A stretch of 21,535 nucleotides of DNA, taken from contig JAAFHD010000011.1 of assembly GCA_013298245.1 (NCBI GenBank), positions 1-21,535 of the forward strand, in the 5' to 3' direction. Within the stretch, counting starts at the first letter, position 1, and each line of letters begins with the position of its first letter. This DNA comes from Alphaproteobacteria bacterium (lineage in GTDB: Bacteria; Pseudomonadota; Alphaproteobacteria; Acetobacterales; Acetobacteraceae). The notes beneath the pieces were generated by a model, which saw only the letters and a list, made by a program, of their open reading frames with translations, had not been told where the DNA came from and ran no database searches. This document shows, one piece after another, positions 1-7,468 of the stretch. Both the position numbers and the translations under genes were made by a program.

Positions 1-301
1 GCAGATGCTCCGGCAGCGCTGCGCGCACCGGCCTGCGCGCGGGCGATGCCAGGCGATCCGTCGCGGGATCCTTCGGTGCCGCCTTCTCCGCCGCGGCCGC
101 CGCCTCGCTGGCCGCGGTGACCAGTTCGTCCAGTTGCAGTTCCAACTGGTCGATCAGCTTGCGGCCACGCTCGGAGGAGGCACCAAACTTGTCATGCTTG
201 AGCTTGGCGATCAGCAGCTTGAGCTGCAGTACCAGCGCCTCGGCCTCACGACGCGCTGCCTGCTCGGACGCCAGTGAACCGCTCCGGGTTTGTCGGAGGC
301 C
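1..301 (-). pseudogene. IS66-family transposase (TnpC) fragment, N-terminal part
   Basis: Reading the minus strand from 301 downward gives an open frame that runs off the window edge. It contains an Ala/Glu/Leu-rich helical stretch, then KFGASSERGRKLIDQLELQL, then a region ending in LPEHL. This is the characteristic beginning of the IS66 TnpC transposase (coiled coil, the FGxxSER motif, and the LPEHL segment just before the zinc-binding cysteines). The frame is closed upstream by a TGA at 302-304, no ATG lies between it and the conserved part, and the first roughly 40-50 residues usual for TnpC are missing. I therefore read it as a 5'-truncated or frameshifted remnant. The rest of the gene lies outside the window, so whether the catalytic DDE part survives cannot be seen. 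Family call is firm; pseudogene status is inference. Confidence 0.75.
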
Positions 302-362
302 TCAGCACATGAGAGGGTATGGCAACGCCAGGACGCGGACAGCGCCGCCCTCCACGTGACCC

Positions 363-3300
363 TCACCCCGCCCCAAACAACTCCTCCACATCCGCCGCCG
401 TCAGTCTCAACACACCCCCCTCCTCCCCACCCAACACCGTCGCCACCAACGCCCGCTTGCGCTCCTTCAGCACCTCCATCTTCTCCTCGATGCTCCCCAG
501 CGTCACCAGCCGATGCACAAAGACAGGCTTGTCCTGCCCGATACGATGCGCCCGATCCGTCGCCTGGTCCTCGGCCGCCGGGTTCCACCACGGATCATAA
601 TGGATCACCGTATCGGCCGCCGTCAGGTTCAGCCCGACGCCGCCGGCCTTCAGGCTGATCAGGAACACCGCCACCTCGCCCGCCTGAAAGCGGCGCACCG
701 GCGTCTCGCGGTCCTGCGTGTCGCCGGTCAGCAGCAGATACGCGATCTCCGCTGCGCCCAGCCGCGCCTCGATCAACGCCAGCATCGACGTGAATTGCGA
801 GAACACCAGCACCCGCCGTCCCTCGCCGGTCAGCACTTCGAGCAATTCCATCAACCGGTCGAGCTTGGCCGAGCCCGCCTTGGCCTTCTGCGCGGCGGCC
901 ACCTTCACCAGCCGCGGGTCGCAACAGGCCTGCCGCAGCTTCAGCAGCGCATCCAGGATCACGATCCCCGACCGCGCCAAACCACGTGAAGCAATCGCGG
1001 CCTTGACCTTGGCGTACATGGCCAGCCGGATGCCCTCATAGATTGCGCGCTGGGCGGCTTCCATCTCGACCGGCTCCACGATCTCCGTCTTCGACGGCAG
1101 CTCGCGCACCACCTCCTCCTTGCTCCGCCGCAGCAGGAAGGGGCGCACGCGGCGGCGCAGCGCGGCCTGGCGCTGGGTGTCGCCATGCTTCTCGATCGGC
1201 GTGCGGTAGAGTTTCCGGAAGCTGCTCTCGGCGCCGAGAAAGCCCGGCGCCAGGAAGTCGAACAACGCCCAAAGCTCGCCCAGATGATTTTGCAGCGGCG
1301 TGCCAGTCAGGCAGAGCCGCTGGCCCGCCTGCAGCCTGCCCGCGATGCGGCTGGTCTCCGCCTTCGGATTACGGATCGCCTGCGCCTCATCAAGGATCAC
1401 CGCGTGCCAGGGCTGCGCCGTCAGCACGGCCTGGTCACGCGCCAGCAACGGATAGGTACTCAGCACCAGGTCTTGCCCGGCGATCTCGCTGAAGCGCTGC
1501 CGGCGTTCCTTGCCATGCAGCGACAGCACGCGCAGTTGCGGCGCGAAGCGCTCGGCCTCGCGCAGCCAATTGGGGATCAGGCTGGTCGGGCAGACCAGCA
1601 AGGCCGGGCGGTCGAGCCTGCCGGCCGCGTGATCGATGGCCAGGTGCGCGAGCGTCTGCACGGTCTTGCCGAGGCCCATATCGTCGGCCAGCACGCCGGC
1701 CAGCCCGGCGCCGCGCAGGAATTGCAGCCACGCCACGCCATCGGCCTGATAAGGGCGCAACTCACCGCGGAAACCTGGCGGCAGGCTGATCGGCGGGATG
1801 CCGCCATCGGCCATTTGCAGTTGCCGGCCGAGCGCGCGCAGCCGCTCCGCCCCCTGCCAGGCGAGACCCGAAGCCTGCTCCAGCGCGACCAGTTCCGCGG
1901 CATCCTGGCGGGTGAAGCGCAGCGCGGTCTCGGCCTTCCCCAAGCGCCCCTCGGCGAAGAGGTCAGCCAGCATCAGCAATGTGGGCCGCAGCCGTTCCAT
2001 CGGCAGCTGCAACAGCCGCCCATCGGGCAGCGGCACCAGGAGGGGTTCATCATCCGGATGCGCCTCGATCATCGCGCGGCTTTCCCCGCGCGCGATCAGC
2101 GTGACCAAAGCGGGCACCAGATCCATCCGCGCGCCATCGACCAACACGCCAAGATCGAGCTCGAACCAGTCGATGCCGCTGCCCTCCCGCAGCTGCGCAT
2201 CCACATCGCCATCAGGCTGGGCCAGCTGCACGGGGAAGTCGGGCGCGACGGTCACCTGCCAGCCTTCCGCGGCGAGGCCGGGCAGCAGGTCGAGCACCAC
2301 GTCGAGCCACGCGGCATCGCCACGGCCGCGCGGCAGGATGAAGTCGCCATGGCCAGTGCTGCCAAGCCGGCCTGGGGCGAGGTCGGGCAGGTGGTCTAGG
2401 CCCTCCTCCAGGAGGCGCGCGAAGGCCCGGGCCTCGGTGGCGGTGTCGCGCCGGACCTCATAGACGCGGCTGGCATGCGACATCCGCCGCGGCGGACCGG
2501 CGACGCCCGGGGCCAGGTCGAAGGGACCGTAGCCGAAACGCAGTCGGGCCACGGGCACGGTCTCGGCGCGCAGCCAAGCGGCGGCAGCAAAGGTCGTGAC
2601 GGTCAGCGTCAGCCGCCGGACCGGCGGGTCGGCGATGATCTCCGGCGCTGCGACCGCCAAGGGCGGCGGCAGTGCCGGCAGGTGACGGCGCAACTCCTCG
2701 CCCACCAGGGCAGCGGCTTCTGGGGGGATGGCGGGTGCTGCCAGCAACCGGGCCGCCAGAGCCGGCGGGACATCGCCGGTGGTGACCGGGCCGGCCTCGC
2801 CCGTGGCAGGGTCGACATACCAGGCGCCGGGTACGGACAGGCCGATGGCGCCGGCGTCCAGCATCAGGGCCGGAATCTGTTCGCCCTCGGCGGTCTGTTC
2901 CCAGGCCAGGCGGCCTGCGCGCGGAGGCCCAAGGCGCAGCGGCGGGCTATCGGGGCCGTTCCAATAGGCGCGGCCAGTGGCGATGATGCGCTCGAGCAGT
3001 TCCGGCGGGTCGTCATCGGGCGCAAGCCCGTCATGCAGATGCGTGAAGCGGGCCAGCCGGCGCAGGATGATCTTGTCGGCCGCCGTCAGATAGCGTGCCG
3101 GGTTCGTGACGCGCTGCGGTGCGTAGGCCATGGGCGTGCCGGTGGTGCCGTCCTTGCGCAATGTCTGCGTGAAGGTGGATACCGCGAGGTGCCGCGCGCC
3201 GCGCGGCGGTGTGTGTCGGCGCAGCACATAGATCAGCCTCTCGCGCTTGCCCGGCGGGTCAGGGGCAGGCGCATCTGTCGGCAAGTCGCGCAGCCAGGCG

Positions 3301-3695
3301 GCGAGCAGCGGCGGCAGCGTGTCGGCCGGCGCGCGAATGGGGGGCGGGGCGCGAGGCGCGGCGGGCCTGTCGGTGGTGCCAAATTCCTGCGCGAGCACGA
3401 TCAGCACGGCGGCGACATGCTTGCAGTTCCAGCCCACTGGGCAGGTGCAGCGGCCGATGAAGGGTAGCACACCGTGGCGCGCCACCGTGCGGCGGATGGA
3501 TTGGCGATACGGTGTCGGGCGTGAACCCTTGGTCTCGGCCTGGATTTCGTCCGCGTCGGCGCCGGGTGCGATGCGCAGCACCCGGCGCTGGCGCGCATAG
3601 GCCAGGCCGTTCTCGAAGGTGCCGTAGCCGAGCGTGCGACGCAGTTCCTCGATACCGAAAAGGAAGGGCTCTGCGTCGAGGGGGGCGATCGACAT
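363..3695 (-). CDS. SWIM zinc-finger SNF2-family DEAD/DEAH-like helicase (ATP-dependent DNA translocase)
   Basis: A 1110-residue cytoplasmic protein. The N-terminus carries a SWIM zinc finger (C83-x-C85-x5-C91-x-H93), a nucleic-acid or protein binding module. A long middle part (about 130-640) has no motif I can name beyond general resemblance to the associated region of bacterial SNF2 proteins. The SNF2 ATPase follows: Walker A DMGLGKT at 672-678, Walker B DEAQ at 769-772, and LTGTPLQN as motif III. The C-terminal helicase lobe contains VFSQFTSML, KAGGVGLNL, DPWWNP and HRIGQ (about 1046-1050), all classic SNF2 motifs. All ATPase motifs look intact. Family members couple ATP hydrolysis to translocation on double-stranded DNA and remodel protein-DNA complexes; the target here is unknown. 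The start is the ATG at 3695, without a strong Shine-Dalgarno. It appears to be a single-gene unit, with an IS66 remnant behind it. Confidence 0.93.
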   Translation of the reverse strand: MSIAPLDAEPFLFGIEELRRTLGYGTFENGLAYARQRRVLRIAPGADADEIQAETKGSRPTPYRQSIRRTVARHGVLPFIGRCTCPVGWNCKHVAAVLIVLAQEFGTTDRPAAPRAPPPIRAPADTLPPLLAAWLRDLPTDAPAPDPPGKRERLIYVLRRHTPPRGARHLAVSTFTQTLRKDGTTGTPMAYAPQRVTNPARYLTAADKIILRRLARFTHLHDGLAPDDDPPELLERIIATGRAYWNGPDSPPLRLGPPRAGRLAWEQTAEGEQIPALMLDAGAIGLSVPGAWYVDPATGEAGPVTTGDVPPALAARLLAAPAIPPEAAALVGEELRRHLPALPPPLAVAAPEIIADPPVRRLTLTVTTFAAAAWLRAETVPVARLRFGYGPFDLAPGVAGPPRRMSHASRVYEVRRDTATEARAFARLLEEGLDHLPDLAPGRLGSTGHGDFILPRGRGDAAWLDVVLDLLPGLAAEGWQVTVAPDFPVQLAQPDGDVDAQLREGSGIDWFELDLGVLVDGARMDLVPALVTLIARGESRAMIEAHPDDEPLLVPLPDGRLLQLPMERLRPTLLMLADLFAEGRLGKAETALRFTRQDAAELVALEQASGLAWQGAERLRALGRQLQMADGGIPPISLPPGFRGELRPYQADGVAWLQFLRGAGLAGVLADDMGLGKTVQTLAHLAIDHAAGRLDRPALLVCPTSLIPNWLREAERFAPQLRVLSLHGKERRQRFSEIAGQDLVLSTYPLLARDQAVLTAQPWHAVILDEAQAIRNPKAETSRIAGRLQAGQRLCLTGTPLQNHLGELWALFDFLAPGFLGAESSFRKLYRTPIEKHGDTQRQAALRRRVRPFLLRRSKEEVVRELPSKTEIVEPVEMEAAQRAIYEGIRLAMYAKVKAAIASRGLARSGIVILDALLKLRQACCDPRLVKVAAAQKAKAGSAKLDRLMELLEVLTGEGRRVLVFSQFTSMLALIEARLGAAEIAYLLLTGDTQDRETPVRRFQAGEVAVFLISLKAGGVGLNLTAADTVIHYDPWWNPAAEDQATDRAHRIGQDKPVFVHRLVTLGSIEEKMEVLKERKRALVATVLGGEEGGVLRLTAADVEELFGAG

Positions 3696-3980
3696 GACGA
3701 CATGCTGCCAAAGGGATGGGCGCGCCGCGAGATGGCGGGGGCTGGATTATGCCATTCATCGGCGACACATCCGCGCCGAACGGCGCGGTTGAGGTCGTGT
3801 TGTGCTCATGCGAAGCGGGCGATGTCTGTCGAGCGACGTCATGGGGCGCGCCATCACGGCTCTGTTCCGCGCGGCCTGGCGGTAGCGCATTGAGCTGCTG
3901 CGCGCCCCGGGGGCGCGTATGGTCGGGGCCACAAGGAAGCAGGCAGCATGACGACGCAGAAGGGCCCGCGAGCCTTGCGC

Positions 3981-4165
3981 GGTTTTCCTGATGGGCGTCG
4001 CCTATGCCGAAACAGTTCCCTGCTGCGCTGCAAAAATTTCCCTGTTCGAGACTGTAGGGAAATGAGGCTGTGGTTGGCTTTTGTGCTGCCTATTTCGATC
4101 CGCTAAGCTCGGAATTCTGAGGAAACGGCGGGTTTTCCCTGATGTTTTCCCTGAAAGCAGGGAAA
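3981..4165. repeat. Dispersed TTTCCCTG / CAGGGAAA repeat cluster
   Basis: The core TTCCCTG or its complement recurs at 4016-4022, 4037-4044, 4055-4063 (TAGGGAAAT, one change), 4133-4140 plus following G, 4145-4153 and 4158-4165. GGTTTTCCTGATGG at 3981-3994 and GGTTTTCCCTGATG at 4131-4144 are near-copies in direct orientation about 150 bases apart. The set is not explained by coding constraint because no gene covers it. Similar GGGAAA-rich intergenic mosaics are, as far as I recall, frequent near mobile elements in alphaproteobacteria, but I cannot verify that here. Function unknown. Confidence 0.6.
4146..4165. repeat. Perfect hairpin TTTCCCTG-AAAG-CAGGGAAA
   Basis: Eight perfectly complementary bases on each side of a four-base loop (4154-4157). 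It lies about 90 bases downstream of the amidohydrolase stop on the minus strand. There is no T-tract after the stem on either strand, so it is not a classical intrinsic terminator, although it could serve as a mRNA 3'-end stabiliser or as a recombinase or transposase end. Confidence 0.55.
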
Positions 4166-4255
4166 CACACCCGAGACGAGTTCGCACCAGACTGAAACCA
4201 CCGCCACCCAACCACACCAAGCAACCGCCCTGCCCTATGAGACACCAGCAGCCTG

Positions 4256-5668
4256 CTAGGTCGTCCCATCATGCCGCAACTCGCGCCGCACATACCGCCC
4301 CGTGCCGGCGGCCGCGTCATCCAATGCACCCTCGCGCAGCACGAACCGCCCACGCACCAGCGTATGCACCACGCGCCCGGTCAGCGCCCATCCCTCGTAG
4401 ATCGAATACCCTGCGGCACTGACCACCCCATCGCGCGTCACGACCCATCGCGCCGCCGGATCCACCACCGCGAAATCCGCATCCATCCCGACCGCGACCG
4501 CACCCTTCACCTGCGCCAGCCCCATCGCGCGCGCGGGGTTGCCGGCCACCAGCGCCGCAATGCGCGCCAGGCTCAGCCCGCGTTTCGCATGGCCCTCGCT
4601 CAGCAGCACGGGCAGCATTGTCTCCATCCCCGGACAGCCTGGTGATGCCGCCCAGATATTGCCCTGCTTGGCCGAAAGGTCGCGGTGCACATGGTCGGTC
4701 GCGACCGTGTCTATGCTGCCATCCAGCAGCCCGCGCCACAGCGCCTCGCGGTCCGATGCTTCGCGCAGCGGCGGGTTAATCTTGCCCATCACCCCACCGG
4801 GCCAGGTGATGTCATGCGTCAGGTAGTGCGGGCAGGTCTCGATGAAGACGCGCGCACCGGCGGCGCGTTGGCGCAGTGCAGCGTCCAGCGCCTCGGCCGA
4901 GGAAGTGTGCACCACATAGAGCGGCGCGCCGGTGATGCGCGCGACATGCGCCGCGCGCTGCACCGAATCGGCCTCGACGAAGGGCGGGCGGGTGGCGTTC
5001 CAGCTGGCCAGGCCGCCCGCGCCATCGGGGTCGGCGCGCATCACGCGTTCGCGCAACACCCAGGCCATTTCGATGGTTTCGGGATGCGGGCAGACCATGC
5101 CGCCATGCCGGGCCGCGGCCTCGCACAACCGCAGCAGGAAGCCGTCATCGATGTCAGGCAGGCCCAGGCGTTTGCCCTCGCCGCCGCGGTTGTTCATGAA
5201 GATCTTGAAGCTCGGCGCACCCCAGTCGCGGATGCAGGCCTGCACTTCGGCCAGCTGCGCCTCGGTCGAGATGATGGGGTGGTAGCCGAAATCGATCCGC
5301 GCGCCGGCGGTGGTGATGGCGATGACGTCATCCAGGATGGTCGCGAAGGGCTCGGTCGCCATCAGATACGGGATGAAGCAGGTGATGCCGCCCATGGCCG
5401 CGGCGGCGGTCTCGCGGTACGCATCGGCGGGCACGCGTGGGCGCGAAATATCCTGGCCGTGGCCCAGATGCAGATGCGCGTCGATCGCGCCCGGCAGCAC
5501 CACAAGGCCGGTCAGCGCAACACGCTCGCGCGCCGGCATGGCGGTGCCAGGTGCAAGCAACGCAGCGATGCGCCCGCCATCCACCGCGATGTCGCAGGCC
5601 ACGGGTTCGGCGGCACCCGGCAGCACCACTGTGGCACCATGCAGCAGCAGATCGCACGCGGTGGTCAT
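4256..5668 (-). CDS. Hydantoinase/dihydropyrimidinase-family cyclic amidohydrolase
   Basis: A 470-residue cytoplasmic TIM-barrel amidohydrolase of the hydantoinase/allantoinase/dihydroorotase superfamily, which hydrolyses C-N bonds in cyclic amides. Metal ligands are visible: D63-A-H65-L-H67 after the first strand, K155 in SFKIFMNN (the lysine that becomes carboxylated), H195 in CPHPE, H254 in VVHTSS and D325 in ATDHVH. The length fits D-hydantoinases and dihydropyrimidinases. I place the start at the ATG at 5666-5668 because it overlaps the TGA of the upstream amidase gene as ATGA, a typical translational coupling; the alternative ATG at 5695 would add nine residues. The partner amidase suggests a two-step route: ring opening here, then hydrolysis of the open-chain carbamoyl or amide product. 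The substrate is not readable from sequence; hydantoins, dihydropyrimidines, allantoin or cyclic imides are all possible. Confidence 0.9.
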   Translation of the reverse strand: MTTACDLLLHGATVVLPGAAEPVACDIAVDGGRIAALLAPGTAMPARERVALTGLVVLPGAIDAHLHLGHGQDISRPRVPADAYRETAAAAMGGITCFIPYLMATEPFATILDDVIAITTAGARIDFGYHPIISTEAQLAEVQACIRDWGAPSFKIFMNNRGGEGKRLGLPDIDDGFLLRLCEAAARHGGMVCPHPETIEMAWVLRERVMRADPDGAGGLASWNATRPPFVEADSVQRAAHVARITGAPLYVVHTSSAEALDAALRQRAAGARVFIETCPHYLTHDITWPGGVMGKINPPLREASDREALWRGLLDGSIDTVATDHVHRDLSAKQGNIWAASPGCPGMETMLPVLLSEGHAKRGLSLARIAALVAGNPARAMGLAQVKGAVAVGMDADFAVVDPAARWVVTRDGVVSAAGYSIYEGWALTGRVVHTLVRGRFVLREGALDDAAAGTGRYVRRELRHDGTT

Positions 5669-6342
5669 GCCAGCGCGCCCAGCGCGGCCAGGCATTCATC
5701 GGTGCTCATCACATCGGCGTATTTCGACGCCATGTCGAACAGGTTCACCGCGTGCGAAACACGGCTGCGGTCATACACCGCATCATGCGGCACGACGGTG
5801 CGGAAATTATACGCGAAGCCGTCCACCACCGAACCACGCACACAGCCACTGGTGGTGCAGCCGGTCACCACCAGCGTGTCGGCGCCAAGGTCGATCAGAT
5901 AGCTCGCAAGCGGCGTGCCGAAGAAGGCGCTGGGGTGCTTCTTCGGCAGCAGGATGTCGTTGCCCTGCGGGCGAATCGCATCGACAAAATCATAGCCGTT
6001 GCGCGCGACGGTCATCAGCGCCGGCACCTTCTGCGCGAGCCGCCCTTGATCAAAACTCTCCTTCGGCGAGACATGCGGATACAGCACCGGCCAGCCGCGC
6101 GCGCGGAACAGCGCGAGCAGGGTTTCAATGCGCGCCACCGCCTGCCAGCCCCATTCGCCGCATGATGTGGGGAATTCCTGGATGGCGTCCCAGAACGGCA
6201 TCGGGCGCGTGCCGGTGGTGCGGTATTGCACGTCGATGATCAGCAGCGCGGGCCTGCGCCCCAGGCCTGATGCACGGCCGAAACCGGCGGCGCCATAGGC
6301 CTTCTGCTCCTCGATGGGGATGATGCCGTCCCAGGGTTTCAC
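5665..6342 (-). CDS. Isochorismatase-family cysteine amidohydrolase (N-carbamoylsarcosine amidase / maleamate amidohydrolase-like)
   Basis: A 225-residue cytoplasmic cysteine hydrolase. The catalytic triad of the family is present: D37 in LLIIDVQ, K134 in LPKKHPSAF, and nucleophile C167 in GCTTSGCVRG. The TTSGCVR form is seen in N-carbamoylsarcosine amidases and maleamate amidohydrolases rather than in true isochorismatases. I chose the GTG at 6340-6342 because a GGAGGG Shine-Dalgarno lies about eight bases upstream and the product then begins KPWDGIIP, as relatives do; the longer open frame to 6753 covers the divergent gene and is a shadow. First gene of the minus-strand operon with the amidohydrolase. 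Proposed role (inference): cleave the carbamoyl or amide product of that enzyme, releasing ammonia (plus carbon dioxide for a carbamoyl substrate). Confidence 0.9.
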   Translation of the reverse strand: MKPWDGIIPIEEQKAYGAAGFGRASGLGRRPALLIIDVQYRTTGTRPMPFWDAIQEFPTSCGEWGWQAVARIETLLALFRARGWPVLYPHVSPKESFDQGRLAQKVPALMTVARNGYDFVDAIRPQGNDILLPKKHPSAFFGTPLASYLIDLGADTLVVTGCTTSGCVRGSVVDGFAYNFRTVVPHDAVYDRSRVSHAVNLFDMASKYADVMSTDECLAALGALA

Positions 6343-6462
6343 GCGCGCCCTCCGTCCCGTGGCCACGCGCTTTACGCCTGTGGGCGTGGGGCATAGCCTT
6401 GCCGCCGCAGCGTGACATGGCGCGGTTTCGACGACCAGCGCGGCTGATTGAGGAGCAAGGGC
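6343..6462. promoter_or_regulatory. Divergent promoter region of the amidase operon and the binding-protein gene
   Basis: The 120 bases separate two genes that start in opposite directions, so promoters for both must lie here or close by. A short inverted repeat, ACGCC-TGTG-GGCGT at 6374-6387, might be a small operator but is weak. I see no sigma-70 pair good enough to name. Shared control of uptake and degradation genes is plausible from the arrangement only. Confidence 0.4.
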
Positions 6463-7431
6463 ATGACCACCAGAATCTCTCGCCGCGCCGCCATGGGTGC
6501 GGGCGCTGCCGTCGCGCTGGCGGCACCTGCGCTGGCCTTTCCGGACCAGGCGGTGCGCATCGTGGTGCCATGGAATGCCGGCGGTGCCGCGGATGTCGTC
6601 ACGCGCGCGATGGCCGCGGCGATGGCGCCGCTGCTGGGCCAGGGTGTGGTGGTGGAAAACCGGCCAGGTGCCAGTGGTGCCATCGGTGCCGCATACGTCG
6701 CCGGCCAACCGCCCGATGGGCACACGCTGTTCGTCGGCAGCGCGGAGACGCATTCGGTCAATCCCTTCGTGTTCCAGCGCCTCGCCTATGATCCGGTGAC
6801 GAGCTTTGAGCCGGTGACGGTCTTCGCCGATGGCCCCTTCGCGCTGGTGGTCCGCAGCGGGCTTGGCGTGGAAACGCTGGACGCTTTCGTAGCCCTCGCG
6901 CGCAGCCGGCCGGGGCAGCTGACCTTTGCGTCATGGGGCATCGGCTCGACGTCGCAATTGGCGGCGGTCAGCGTCATGCAGCATGCCCGGATCGACATGC
7001 TGCACGTGCCCTTCACCGGTGCCGCACCCGCCTACACAGCGCTGGTCGCGGCCCAGGTGGACTGCATGTTCATGAATGTCGGCCCCGCCGACAGCCTGGC
7101 GCGCGATGGCCGCGTGCGCGTGCTGGGCATCGGTGCCGCGCAGCGCGTGCCGCTGGTGCCCGCGATCCCGACATTGCGTGAGCTTGGCATGGCGGTGAAT
7201 GCGTCGAACTGGTTCGGGCTGCTCGCACCGGCGCGCACGCCGCAGCCGGTCATCGCGCGCATCGCCAGCACGGCGGCCGAAGCGCTGCGCGTGCCCGCCG
7301 CGCAGGAGGTGTTCCGCACCCAGGGCATCGTGCCGGTCGGCAATTCACCGGAACAGATGCGCGCCTTCATCGCCGCCGACCGGGAGCGCTTGGGCGGCGT
7401 CGTCCGCAGCCTGAACATCCGCCTGGATTGA
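6463..7431 (+). CDS. Bug/TctC-family periplasmic solute-binding protein (tripartite tricarboxylate transporter type)
   Basis: A 322-residue secreted binding protein. The start is the ATG at 6463 behind AGGAG (6451-6455); a TTG at 6448 would overlap that site. The leader carries R7-R8 in RISRRAAMG followed by a hydrophobic stretch ending APALA (cleavage after about 25), compatible with Tat or Sec export. The mature part shows the family signatures: PWNAGGAADVVTR near the start, VVENRPGASGAIGA, then LHVPFTGAAPA and a helical C-terminus. Such proteins capture carboxylated or other small polar solutes in the periplasm and deliver them to TctAB membrane proteins. No tctA or tctB is near, as is common for these orphan receptors. 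The ligand may be the substrate of the divergent hydrolases, but that is inferred from position only. Confidence 0.92.
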   Translation: MTTRISRRAAMGAGAAVALAAPALAFPDQAVRIVVPWNAGGAADVVTRAMAAAMAPLLGQGVVVENRPGASGAIGAAYVAGQPPDGHTLFVGSAETHSVNPFVFQRLAYDPVTSFEPVTVFADGPFALVVRSGLGVETLDAFVALARSRPGQLTFASWGIGSTSQLAAVSVMQHARIDMLHVPFTGAAPAYTALVAAQVDCMFMNVGPADSLARDGRVRVLGIGAAQRVPLVPAIPTLRELGMAVNASNWFGLLAPARTPQPVIARIASTAAEALRVPAAQEVFRTQGIVPVGNSPEQMRAFIAADRERLGGVVRSLNIRLD

Positions 7432-7468
7432 TGCGCGGGCCGGCGCGGCAGCACGGACCCGCTGTTCT

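Larger units (their letters stand above)
3696..4255. other. Intergenic stretch without a convincing gene
   Basis: 560 bases between the helicase start and the amidohydrolase stop. No reading frame here shows a recognisable domain. The left half (3696-3960) is GC-rich and contains an uninterrupted GC palindrome, CGCGCCCC-G-GGGGCGCG, at 3901-3917. A possible 52-codon frame starts at an ATG at 3948 behind AAGGAAG, but it resembles nothing known and runs into the repeat block. From about 3981 to 4200 the base composition becomes clearly more AT-rich than the surrounding genes and the TTTCCCTG repeats appear. The compositional change suggests DNA of other origin, perhaps related to the mobile-element debris at 1-301. 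Confidence 0.6.

Noticed and set aside
1185..2399. A 404-codon plus-strand frame opposite the helicase gene, and similar long frames opposite other genes.
   Set aside because: Typical antisense shadows in GC-rich DNA; the minus-strand product has all helicase motifs and the antisense product has none.
3901..3917. GC-only palindrome CGCGCCCC-G-GGGGCGCG as a terminator.
   Set aside because: It has practically no loop and no T-tract on either side, so it cannot act as an ordinary intrinsic terminator.
3948..4106. A 52-codon plus-strand frame with an AAGGAAG site in front.
   Set aside because: No recognisable domain, and most of it lies inside the repeat block; better seen as a possible interrupted gene start than as a gene.
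4002..4220. A 72-codon minus-strand frame through the TTTCCCTG repeats.
   Set aside because: Its product only reflects the repeats, no ribosome site is present and composition is not gene-like.
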